Part shown: positions 1 to 5,216 of the stretch, piece after piece | Position numbering within the stretch: the first letter of the stretch is position 1 | How the letters are laid out: the number at the start of each line of letters is the position of its first letter | From: an uncultured Bacilli bacterium | GTDB lineage: Bacteria > Bacillota_I > Bacilli_A > RF39 > UBA660 | Assembly: GCA_947593275.1 (NCBI GenBank) | Contig: CANQDN010000076.1 | Coordinates: 1 to 6,043, forward strand | Reading direction: 5' to 3' | Length of the DNA: 6,043 bases | Position numbers and translations under genes: made by a program | The notes under the pieces: model-generated | What the model saw: only the letters and a program-made list of their open reading frames with translations | Told to the model about the DNA's origin: nothing | The model's database searches: none

Positions 1-278
1 TCTTAGAATATGTCGACTTAAAACCTTATCTTAAAACCGGTCAAATAGACCTAGTATCCGTAAGTGGCGAATCTTATCCTCATGCTCGTTTATGTGACTT
101 TAATTGGGTTAAACAAATCTATCAAGATACTCTAACTTATAATGTTCCTTTTAATTTTCATCAAACAGGCTCTAACTTTAAAGCTTTTGATAAAATTTAT
201 AAAATAAACCACAATGAAGAATATGAACAAGCTAAAAAAGGTGAAGAATATCTATCTAAATTATTTAAAAACAATTAA
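1..278 (+). CDS. DUF5131 (phage Gp37/Gp68-like) family protein, C-terminal part
   Basis: This is the last 91 residues of a gene that begins before the window; the frame uses codons starting at base 3 and ends with TAA at 276-278. The peptide contains an SGESYPHAR segment, then LCDFNWVKQIY, then VPFNFHQTGSNF, and ends in a charged tail. I recognise this order (GE..ARxCD, then W, then PFxFHQTG) as the C-terminal end of the DUF5131 / Gp37-Gp68 family, which occurs in phages and bacterial chromosomes. Members are thought to be radical-SAM-like, but the N-terminal cysteine cluster that would show this lies outside the window. The biochemical role is not established. No clear terminator follows before the next promoter. 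The family call is from memory of motifs, not a search. Confidence 0.7.
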   Translation, partial: LEYVDLKPYLKTGQIDLVSVSGESYPHARLCDFNWVKQIYQDTLTYNVPFNFHQTGSNFKAFDKIYKINHNEEYEQAKKGEEYLSKLFKNN

Positions 279-293
279 ACTTAGCCTGGTAAA

Positions 294-322
294 TTGCACT
301 TTTTGACAAAATATGCTAAAAT
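294..322 (+). promoter_or_regulatory. Extended -10 promoter for the membrane protein / pilin unit
   Basis: TTGCAC at 294-299 and TAAAAT at 317-322 are separated by 17 bases, and TGC sits directly before the -10 (TG at 314-315), an extended -10 arrangement. The predicted start is near 329, followed by an SD (GGGAG, 335-339) 7 bases before ATG 347. The better-looking TTGACA at 303-308 has no -10 box at a usable distance. Confidence 0.6.
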
Positions 323-346
323 ATAAGCAATAAAGGGAGAGTACCT

Positions 347-1924
347 ATGTTAAGAAGAAAAGATTTTAAAATAAAGGGAAGAAATGCTTTTTATCATAAT
401 TGGAAATCTTGTATTATCATTTGCTTTCTTTATGCTCTTTTAGTCGGAGGATCTATCATCACCATCAATCGTGAATTTGATTATGATTATCGTGATAACT
501 TAAAAATATTAAATATAAAGACTTTAGAAGGCAAAACAAACTCTGATATAGTAAATGAATTTATAAATGGTCTAAGAGGCAATAAACCCGTTGAAAATGC
601 TTTTTTAAGTAAGACTACAAGAGGCATCTTAGGAACTCTCGTAAATAGTGTTTCTAAAACTGGTTCTTTCCTTTTTGGTGGTTTAAATGCCATTAATAAG
701 CTTTTATTTAAAGATCGCATCTGGCCCAGTGTCATAATTATTACAGGCGCGTTAATCTCCCTTTTATATTGGATATTTGTAAGTAAAGTATTAGAAGTTG
801 GTATGATCCGTTTCTTTTTAGAAAATCATCGTTATACTAAAACTAAAGTTAGTAAAATAACTCTTCCCTATAAAATAGATAAAACAACCAATATTGCCTA
901 TACTATGTTTATTAAAAACATTTATAATATCCTGTGGGCTTTTACCATAGTAGGTGGTTTTATTAAATATTATTCTTATAAAATGGTTCCCTATATTCTT
1001 GCGGAAAATCCCAACATGAAACCTCGAGATGTTATTAAATTATCTCGGGAAATGATGGATGGTTATAAATGGGAAATGTTTAAATTAGATTTATCTTTTA
1101 TAGGTTACTACTTACTAGGCTTTATTACTTTTAATATTTCTAACTTAGTTTTTACTACTCCCTATATAAATGCTACATACGCCGAAATCTATCTTTATAT
1201 GCGTGATTTAGCCAAAACCAAAGGTCTAGATAACTCTAATCTATTAAAAGATAATTTACTTGATGGAGATATCGTTTTTGGTGAATATCCGGCCTATGAT
1301 AAAATGCTTAAAACCAGTAAAAACTCTCGTTTATTAAATTTTAATTATAATCGTAATTATAGTATTTTATATTTATTACTAATCTTTGTTTTAATCTCTG
1401 TTATAGGCTTCTTTTGGGAAACTTTTTGCCATTTCTTTCAAACGGGCGTTTTTGTAAAAAGAGGAACCCTTCATGGCCCATGGCTCCCAATCTATGGTGG
1501 GGGATGTGTTGCTCTTCTTGTTCTCTTAAAAAAATGGCGAGATAATCCTTTTATCTATTTTATCTTTTCTATGATTATCTGTGGCATAATTGAATATTTA
1601 ACTAGTATTTATTTAGAGCTAGTTCATCATATGTCCTGGTGGAGTTATAATGGCTTTTTCTTAAACTTAAATGGCCGAATTTGCCTCGAAGGTTTAATAA
1701 TATTTGGAATTGGTGGAGTCTTTGCAACTTACATACTAGCTCCTTTATTAAGTAATTTTTTAGATAAAATAAATAATAAGACTAAATGGTTAATTTGTAT
1801 TATTTTAATATCTTTACTAGCTTTTGACTTTTGTATTTCTGGGAAGAATCCTAACACTGGTAAAGGCGTTTCCAGTACTATAAAAGAACCCATAAATATA
1901 AAAGATAAGATAGGAGTGTTTTAA
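347..1924 (+). CDS. Membrane protein: DUF975-like N-terminal part joined to PF06541 (putative ABC-transporter type IV) C-terminal part
   Basis: The 525-residue product is a polytopic membrane protein with about nine hydrophobic segments by eye, near residues 22-40, 127-146, 190-208, 250-270, 338-358, 381-396, 402-420, 447-467 and 480-498. The N-terminal half has features of the DUF975 family: a basic start with 'GRNAFYHNWK', and later 'NPNMKPRDVIKLSREMM' followed by G-Y-K and a hydrophobic stretch. The C-terminal part matches PF06541: RGTLHGPWLPIYGGG at 372-386, EYLTS at 416-420, WWSY at 431-434 and NLNGRICLEG at 440-449. Despite the Pfam name, no transport activity is shown for such proteins and there is no ATPase gene nearby. 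The start is fixed by an SD 7 bases upstream. A soluble tail from about residue 499 ends one base before the pilin gene, whose SD lies inside this gene's last codons. Confidence 0.8.
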   Translation: MLRRKDFKIKGRNAFYHNWKSCIIICFLYALLVGGSIITINREFDYDYRDNLKILNIKTLEGKTNSDIVNEFINGLRGNKPVENAFLSKTTRGILGTLVNSVSKTGSFLFGGLNAINKLLFKDRIWPSVIIITGALISLLYWIFVSKVLEVGMIRFFLENHRYTKTKVSKITLPYKIDKTTNIAYTMFIKNIYNILWAFTIVGGFIKYYSYKMVPYILAENPNMKPRDVIKLSREMMDGYKWEMFKLDLSFIGYYLLGFITFNISNLVFTTPYINATYAEIYLYMRDLAKTKGLDNSNLLKDNLLDGDIVFGEYPAYDKMLKTSKNSRLLNFNYNRNYSILYLLLIFVLISVIGFFWETFCHFFQTGVFVKRGTLHGPWLPIYGGGCVALLVLLKKWRDNPFIYFIFSMIICGIIEYLTSIYLELVHHMSWWSYNGFFLNLNGRICLEGLIIFGIGGVFATYILAPLLSNFLDKINNKTKWLICIILISLLAFDFCISGKNPNTGKGVSSTIKEPINIKDKIGVF

Positions 1925-1925
1925 A

Positions 1926-2324
1926 ATGTTAAATAAAAAAGGTTTTACTTTAATTGAATTATTATGTGTTTTAGTTATACTTGCTTTAATAACCACTGTA
2001 GCATCCGTAGGTATTATAACTTTGTCTAATAAAAGCAAAGAAAATTTATACTGTACTAAATTAGAATTAATCAAAAGTGCTGCCAAAGAATATGGCAAAA
2101 ACCATGAAAAAGAACTAAATGAAAGTAGTGAATACTATGAAGAATATAAAAGCCTTACGATTACTGTGAGTGATTTAATATTAAGTGGTAAATTTACTCC
2201 TGATTCTAATGATCAAGTTCTAAATCCTCTCGATAATACCAGTATGAATGATTTAGAAATAATATTATATTTAAAAAATAATGCAATTAATGTATATATA
2301 GCTAATAATGTTTGTGAAATTTAA
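1926..2324 (+). CDS. Type IV pilin-like protein (prepilin cleavage/methylation signal)
   Basis: The 132-residue product starts with a class III prepilin signal: a short basic leader MLNKKG, then FTLIELLCVLVILALI. Cleavage is expected after Gly6, making Phe7 the methylated N-terminus, with the conserved Glu5 of the mature protein at residue 11. Residues 8-31 form the hydrophobic helix that spans the membrane and packs into pilus fibres. The rest is a small, polar domain with Cys43 and Cys130, which could form a disulfide joining the helix to the C-terminus. Such pilins or pseudopilins are exported through Sec and trimmed by a PilD/ComC-type peptidase. No assembly ATPase, platform protein or peptidase is in the window. 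The gene starts one base after the membrane protein gene and its SD (AGGAGTG, 1912-1918) lies within that gene, so the two are probably translationally coupled. Confidence 0.85.
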   Translation: MLNKKGFTLIELLCVLVILALITTVASVGIITLSNKSKENLYCTKLELIKSAAKEYGKNHEKELNESSEYYEEYKSLTITVSDLILSGKFTPDSNDQVLNPLDNTSMNDLEIILYLKNNAINVYIANNVCEI

Positions 2325-2340
2325 AATTTTATGTTAAAAT
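2312..2340 (+). promoter_or_regulatory. Probable promoter of der
   Basis: TTGTGA (2312-2317), 17 bases, then an extended -10 TGT-TAAAAT (2332-2340). The -35 lies inside the last codons of the pilin gene. The expected start near 2347 leaves a short leader with the SD AGGGGAG at 2356-2362, 6 bases before ATG 2369. Confidence 0.5.
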
Positions 2341-2368
2341 AAAAACTCAAAAGAAAGGGGAGATAACC

Positions 2369-3673
2369 ATGAAAAAATGTGTTTGTTTAATTGGTAAACC
2401 GAACGTTGGTAAATCCACCATTTTTAATAAATTAATCAAAGAAAAAAAATCCATTATTTTAGATGAACCCGGTATAACTAGAGATCGCGTCTATGGAACT
2501 GCCACCTATAAAGATAAAACCTTTTCTCTAATTGATACAGGAGGAATCACTACAGGTTCGGCCTTTTTTGAAGAAATAAATATCCAAGCTGAACTCGCCA
2601 CCGATGAAGCTGATTTAATTTTATTTATAGTTGATGGTAAAAATGGTTTAGATAGTACCGATTATTATATAAGAAATATGCTTCTTAAAACTAAAAAAGA
2701 AGTTATTGTCGTTGTAAATAAAGTAGATAATCCTAAACGCCAAGAAAACATCTATGAATTTTATGAATTAGGTTTTCCCACCATTATGAGTGTTAGTGCC
2801 GAACATAATTTAGGCTTTACTGCGCTTTTAGAATACATCACCAAAGATATTACTGCTAATTTAAATGAATATAGTGATATCCCTCGTTTTTGCATGATTG
2901 GTCGCCCTAATGTTGGTAAAAGTAGCTTAATTAATGCTTTATTAAACGAAGAAAGAGTGATCGTTTCTAATATTCCCGGAACAACTCGAGACTCCATAGA
3001 CACTAAATTTATGTATGATAAAAAAGAATATATTGCGGTTGATACTGCCGGTATGCGTAAAAAAGGTAAAATCTATGAAAATATTGAAAAATATAGCTAT
3101 ATAAGAAGTATGCGCGCTATCGAAGAATCTGATGTCTGTATTTTAGTAATAGACGCTAAAGAAGGCATAATAGAGCATGATAAACACATATTAGGTTACG
3201 CTCTAAATGCTGGAAAAGGAGTAGTAATCGCCGTTAATAAATGGGATACCATTACAAATAGTAATGAAAAAATAAAAGAATGGAAAGAAAAAATAAAACA
3301 AGAATTCCAATTTGCTCCCTATATCAATGTTGTTTTCTTATCAGCCCTAAAGAAAAAAAGAATTGCCACTCTTATGCCTGAAGTTCTAAAAGCCTACGAA
3401 AATAACTCTAAAACCATCAAAACAAGCCTTTTAAATAGTGTTATAACCGAAGCTGTAAGTTTAAATGCTCCCCCATCATTTAAAGGTAAAAGACTAAAAA
3501 TTTTCTTTGTAAGCGAAACAGGCACTAAACCCCCAAAATTCACTTTCCAAGTAAACGATAAAAGTTTAATCCATTTTAGTTATAAAAGATATTTAGAAAA
3601 TAAAATAAGAGAAAACTTTGATTTTACAGGTACACCTCTAATTTTCCAATTTAAAAATAAAAGTGAAGAATAA
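2369..3673 (+). CDS. der: Ribosome biogenesis GTPase Der (EngA)
   Basis: Der is an essential GTPase with two tandem G domains and a KH-like C-terminal domain that acts in late assembly of the 50S ribosomal subunit. At 434 residues it has the normal family length. First G domain: GKPNVGKS (9-16), GITRDR (35-40), DTGG (56-59), NKVD (117-120), SAE (143-145). Second G domain: GRPNVGKS (178-185), GTTRD (204-208), DTAG (225-228), NKWD (290-293), SAL (325-327). The KH-like domain covers roughly residues 350-430, with the family-typical NAPPSFKGKRLKIFF stretch at 366-380. All nucleotide-binding motifs are intact. The SD AGGGGAG is strong and supports this start. It appears to be transcribed alone, from its own promoter to the hairpin at 3672-3703. 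In many Bacillota der lies near gpsA and the HU gene; here its neighbours are a pilin gene and an XRE regulator. Confidence 0.98.
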   Translation: MKKCVCLIGKPNVGKSTIFNKLIKEKKSIILDEPGITRDRVYGTATYKDKTFSLIDTGGITTGSAFFEEINIQAELATDEADLILFIVDGKNGLDSTDYYIRNMLLKTKKEVIVVVNKVDNPKRQENIYEFYELGFPTIMSVSAEHNLGFTALLEYITKDITANLNEYSDIPRFCMIGRPNVGKSSLINALLNEERVIVSNIPGTTRDSIDTKFMYDKKEYIAVDTAGMRKKGKIYENIEKYSYIRSMRAIEESDVCILVIDAKEGIIEHDKHILGYALNAGKGVVIAVNKWDTITNSNEKIKEWKEKIKQEFQFAPYINVVFLSALKKKRIATLMPEVLKAYENNSKTIKTSLLNSVITEAVSLNAPPSFKGKRLKIFFVSETGTKPPKFTFQVNDKSLIHFSYKRYLENKIRENFDFTGTPLIFQFKNKSEE

Positions 3674-3703
3674 AAAAGTTGATTTCACGAATTAACTTTT
3701 TTT
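3672..3703. terminator. Bidirectional intrinsic terminator between der and the convergent HTH gene
   Basis: The arms 3672-3684 and 3690-3702 form a 13-bp stem with one G-U pair around the 5-base loop TCACG (3685-3689). There is a run of seven T at 3697-3703 for rightward transcription and of six A at 3672-3677 (T on the other strand) for leftward transcription. The TGA stop of the leftward HTH gene (bases 3687-3685) lies in the loop, so the hairpin overlaps the end of that gene. The stop of der (3671-3673) overlaps the left foot by two bases. Confidence 0.85.
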
Positions 3704-3948
3704 CTTTCATCAACTCTTCTTTTTGTAACAACATGACTAGCATCATAATTAACTAAATCTCGAATATTTACACCCATTAAATAAGCATATTCATCAATCT
3801 TTTCTGATGTTATATTTTCTTCACCCCGTTCAACTGCCGCCATATATTTATAAGACAAACCTAAATTCGAATAAAATTTTTCTTGACTTAAACCTGCTTT
3901 ATAGCGATAATATTTTAAATTCATTCCAACAATTTCTTTTAAACTCAT
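3685..3948 (-). CDS. XRE-family helix-turn-helix transcriptional regulator (leftward)
   Basis: The 87-residue product has an HTH_3-type domain over about residues 6-66: 'LKYYRYKAGLSQEKFYSNLG' forms helices 1-2, and SYKYMAAVERGEENI (32-46) covers the turn and recognition helix. The S-x-x-Y-x-x-x-x-E-R-G-x-x-N pattern is typical of XRE repressors and of the small controller proteins of restriction systems. Residues 72-87 are a basic tail (TKRR, ERKK) with no second domain, so it is probably a DNA-binding dimer without a sensor. The start is supported by GAGGGAGAG (3963-3955, minus strand) 6 bases before ATG. It is divergent from a second XRE gene at 4070, with a palindromic site between them, and convergent with der, sharing its terminator. 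No restriction or toxin gene is adjacent, so its target is unknown beyond likely autoregulation. Confidence 0.88.
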   Translation of the reverse strand: MSLKEIVGMNLKYYRYKAGLSQEKFYSNLGLSYKYMAAVERGEENITSEKIDEYAYLMGVNIRDLVNYDASHVVTKRRVDERKKVNS

Positions 3949-4003
3949 TAATAACTCTCCCTCATACTTAATATTATTGATAATTAACCCTAAAGTCTAC
4001 CCA

Positions 4004-4034
4004 CATATAACTATCCAAAATTTGACATATTCAA
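4004..4034 (-). promoter_or_regulatory. Weak candidate promoter of the leftward HTH gene
   Basis: On the minus strand TTGAAT (4034-4029) is followed after 19 bases by TATATG (4009-4004), each a 4/6 match. This -35 would lie in the right half of the palindrome, mirroring the forward -35 in the left half. An alternative pair is TAGACT (3999-3994) and TAATAT (3976-3971), spaced 17 bases, but its start would fall right at the SD. I cannot choose between them. Confidence 0.3.
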
Positions 4035-4042
4035 ATTTTTGG
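4015..4042. promoter_or_regulatory. Palindromic operator candidate between the divergent HTH genes
   Basis: AAAATTTGA (4017-4025) and TCAAATTTT (4031-4039) are perfect 9-base inverted arms around CATAT. Allowing one extra T in the right arm, the symmetry reaches CC (4015-4016) and GG (4041-4042). The palindrome covers the forward -35 TTGACA (4022-4027). Position, size and symmetry fit a dimeric XRE repressor site controlling the forward promoter and possibly the leftward one. Which of the two regulators binds is inference. Confidence 0.65.
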
Positions 4043-4050
4043 TATATTAT
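4022..4050 (+). promoter_or_regulatory. Strong promoter of the rightward HTH gene
   Basis: A perfect TTGACA (4022-4027), 17 bases, and TATTAT (4045-4050, 5/6). The start is expected near 4057. The -35 lies within the palindrome at 4015-4042, so this promoter is probably repressible. Confidence 0.8.
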
Positions 4051-4069
4051 ATAACTAGTGGAGGGCAAA

Positions 4070-4288
4070 ATGGTAAAAAGTAGTACAAATGTAAATTTTA
4101 AATTGCAAAATTTACGCAAAGCCAAAGATATGTCATATGAAGAAGTCGCCAAAAAGCTCGGTATATGTAAAGCCTATTACTGGCAAATTGAACATGGAAA
4201 TCGTCGCCTTTATTATGATTTAGCTTTAAAAATAGCTAAAGTATTTCATAAAAAACCAGATGACATATTTTATGAATATTATAAATAA
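4070..4288 (+). CDS. Small XRE-family helix-turn-helix regulator (rightward)
   Basis: I place the start at ATG 4070, giving 72 residues. An in-frame GTG at 4058 is possible, but it would lie one base after the predicted transcription start and is itself part of the SD (GGAGGG, 4060-4065, 4 bases before the ATG). The protein is one HTH_3 domain: 'LRKAKDMSYEEVAKKLGI' (15-32) forms helices 1-2, CKAYYWQIEHGNRRL (33-47) the recognition region with the I-E-x-G-x-R pattern, and LALKIAKVFHKKPDDIF (51-67) the C-terminal helices with the common PDDIF ending. No other domain is present. It is divergent from the XRE gene at 3685-3948 and has a strong promoter overlapped by a palindrome. Together they resemble a cI/cro-like or autoregulated pair, although no phage genes follow. 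The functional target is unknown. Confidence 0.85.
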   Translation: MVKSSTNVNFKLQNLRKAKDMSYEEVAKKLGICKAYYWQIEHGNRRLYYDLALKIAKVFHKKPDDIFYEYYK

Positions 4289-4315
4289 CCTAAAAATACT
4301 TTCTAACATATAATA
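4288..4315 (+). promoter_or_regulatory. Promoter of the spoVIF-like gene, with a sigma-K-like pattern
   Basis: A perfect TATAAT at 4309-4314 has no sigma-A -35 at the right distance (TAACCT at 4286-4291). The wider sequence CATATAATA (4307-4315) fits the mother-cell sigma-K -10 pattern CATANNNTA, and AC (4288-4289) lies 17 bases upstream, as that consensus asks. The short consensus makes chance likely in AT-rich DNA, so the sigma factor is unsettled. The predicted start is near 4321, at the SD itself. Confidence 0.5.
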
Positions 4316-4335
4316 CTGTAGGAGGTATTTTTTTT
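4292..4335 (+). terminator. Hairpin with U-tract that ends the HTH transcript and contains the next gene's SD
   Basis: Bases 4292-4305 and 4319-4332 can form a 14-bp RNA stem with two G-U pairs and a 13-base loop (4306-4318). The 3' arm begins with the SD TAGGAGGT (4319-4326) and runs into eight T (4328-4335). As a terminator it would end transcripts of the HTH gene at 4070-4288. In any read-through RNA it would hide the SD of the gene at 4336. The -10 box TATAAT lies in the loop, so RNA from that promoter lacks the 5' arm. Confidence 0.6.
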
Positions 4336-4575
4336 ATGTTAGATGACTCTTTTTTTAAAAAAGTTGAGAAAAAAACCAAAGTAGATAAAACCACTATTGT
4401 GAGTTTAGCCGAAAAATTACAAAATGGAAACATGAAAGATCCCGCGACTTTAGAGGAAGTAATTGATACTCTAAGTAAGATGACAGGAAAGAAAGTAAGC
4501 CAAGAATTAAAGGAAAAAATCATCAAAAAAGTGGTTGCAGATGATGTTCCAAAAAACGTCGATAATATGTTTTAG
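4336..4575 (+). CDS. spoVIF: Stage VI sporulation protein F (SpoVIF/YjcC) family protein
   Basis: The 79-residue product matches what I know of the SpoVIF family in order and length (about 80-90 residues): DDSFFKKVEKKTKVDKTTI (3-21), then a helix ending in LAEKLQNGNMKDPATLEEVI (24-43), a middle LSKMTGKKVSQE (46-57), and an end with VPKNVDNMF (71-79). In Bacillus subtilis SpoVIF is a mother-cell protein needed for proper coat assembly and spore resistance, expressed under sigma-K. It is cytoplasmic, with no signal or membrane segment. An SD AGGAGG (4320-4325) lies 10 bases before ATG. No other sporulation gene is present, and some non-sporulating relatives may keep such small proteins for other uses, so the name is a family assignment and not proof of spore formation. 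The promoter and SD sit in an unusual hairpin. Confidence 0.8.
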   Translation: MLDDSFFKKVEKKTKVDKTTIVSLAEKLQNGNMKDPATLEEVIDTLSKMTGKKVSQELKEKIIKKVVADDVPKNVDNMF

Positions 4576-4607
4576 TAAAAAAAATGCACAACTTTCTAAA
4601 TTTATGA

Positions 4608-4637
4608 TTGCCAAATACCACCTTTTTCTGTTATAAT
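4608..4637 (+). promoter_or_regulatory. Promoter of the transglutaminase-like gene
   Basis: TTGCCA (4608-4613, 5/6), 18 bases, and a perfect TATAAT (4632-4637) with an extended -10 TG at 4629-4630. The predicted start is near 4644, immediately before the SD. The in-frame GTG at 4647 would then be only about three bases into the message, which favours ATG 4656. Confidence 0.7.
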
Positions 4638-4650
4638 AGGCACTAGGTGG
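4618..4650 (+). repeat. Inverted repeat bracketing the -10 box and containing the SD
   Basis: CCACCT (4618-4623) is the exact complement of AGGTGG (4645-4650), the SD of the next gene, with 21 bases between that hold the -10 box. Past a two-base bulge, TA (4616-4617) and TA (4653-4654) also pair. In RNA coming from upstream the left arm could cover the SD. RNA from the local promoter would not contain it. A DNA operator is the alternative reading. Confidence 0.45.
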
Positions 4651-4655
4651 AGTAC

Positions 4656-5180
4656 ATGGAACAAGTTAATAGTGTAAATGAAATTTTAGAAAAACTAAAA
4701 GATATCGAATACGGATGGATGGACATTGAAAAAAATGTTTATCAAAACGTAGACAAGGGCTTTAAAAAGAAATATGTCTTACAAAGTCCTGAAGAAGTAT
4801 TAGAAAATAAAGTAGGTACCTGCTTTGATCTAGTTGAAGTTGAAAGAACTTATTTTAAAAACTTAGGTTTAAAGTTTAATGCTTATTTTATGATCTATTA
4901 TGAATCCAAAAGGATTTATACTCATACTTTCATAGTATATGAGGATAAAGAGAAGTTCTTTTGGTTAGAATGCTCTTGGCCTAAAGAAAAAGGTATTCAT
5001 GAGTATATGAGTCTTTACGATTTACTAACGGACGTTAGAAGTCATTTTATCAAATTTCATAATATTAAATTTATGGATTATGATTATTTATGTGTTTATA
5101 AATACAAAAAGCCTAAATTTCATATTGGTCTAAAAGAATTTTATAAACACTGCGAAAATGGTGAAAACGTCTTAATTTAG
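4656..5180 (+). CDS. Transglutaminase-like (papain-fold) family protein
   Basis: From ATG 4656 the product has 174 residues; an in-frame GTG at 4647 would add three but lies in the SD. The SD (AGGTGGAG, 4645-4652) ends only three bases before the ATG. The pattern fits the transglutaminase-like fold: SPEEVLENKVGTCFDLVEVE (44-63) with the candidate nucleophile Cys56, a strand, THTFIV (89-94) with His90, and FFWLECSW (101-108) with Glu105 where the family usually has Asp. A conserved-looking GIHEY (113-117) follows. There is no signal peptide or membrane helix, so it should be cytoplasmic. Bacterial members may be proteases, amidases or transferases, and no substrate can be named. It has its own promoter and is probably monocistronic, since a second promoter starts straight after its stop. 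No clear terminator is seen after it. The fold call is moderate and the catalytic assignment is inference. Confidence 0.65.
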   Translation: MEQVNSVNEILEKLKDIEYGWMDIEKNVYQNVDKGFKKKYVLQSPEEVLENKVGTCFDLVEVERTYFKNLGLKFNAYFMIYYESKRIYTHTFIVYEDKEKFFWLECSWPKEKGIHEYMSLYDLLTDVRSHFIKFHNIKFMDYDYLCVYKYKKPKFHIGLKEFYKHCENGENVLI

Positions 5181-5181
5181 A

Positions 5182-5210
5182 TTGTATCTCATAAAGTAGT
5201 ATGTTATACT
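5182..5210 (+). promoter_or_regulatory. Promoter of the T-box / thrS operon
   Basis: An extended -10, TGT-TATACT (5202-5210), is preceded at 17 bases by TTGTAT (5182-5187), a weak -35. The predicted start near 5217 agrees with the beginning of T-box stem I. The promoter begins two bases after the preceding stop codon. Confidence 0.6.
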
Positions 5211-5216
5211 AATTAA

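Noticed and set aside
303..308. Perfect TTGACA before the membrane protein gene
   Set aside because: No -10-like hexamer lies 16-18 bases downstream; at 17 bases the sequence is AGCAAT. The nearby TTGCAC with 17 bases to an extended -10 fits better.
487..735. Leftward open frame of 82 codons
   Set aside because: It lies wholly inside the membrane protein gene on the other strand, has no SD and no recognisable protein; a shadow frame.
1817..2098. Leftward open frame of 93 codons
   Set aside because: It spans the junction of the membrane protein and pilin genes on the opposite strand, without SD or family features.
2326..2340. Perfect ATTTTA-TGT-TAAAAT palindrome before der
   Set aside because: Composed only of A-T pairs apart from the loop and explained by the -10 box; too weak for a terminator and with no T-run after it.
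2761..3003. Leftward open frame of 80 codons inside der
   Set aside because: Der is certain here, and the antisense frame shows no features of its own.
4058..4069. GTG start adding four residues to the rightward HTH protein
   Set aside because: The GTG is part of the SD and lies about one base after the predicted transcription start; ATG 4070 is properly spaced.
4290..4526. Leftward open frame of 78 codons opposite the spoVIF-like gene
   Set aside because: Antisense to a gene with a clear SD and family match; no SD of its own.
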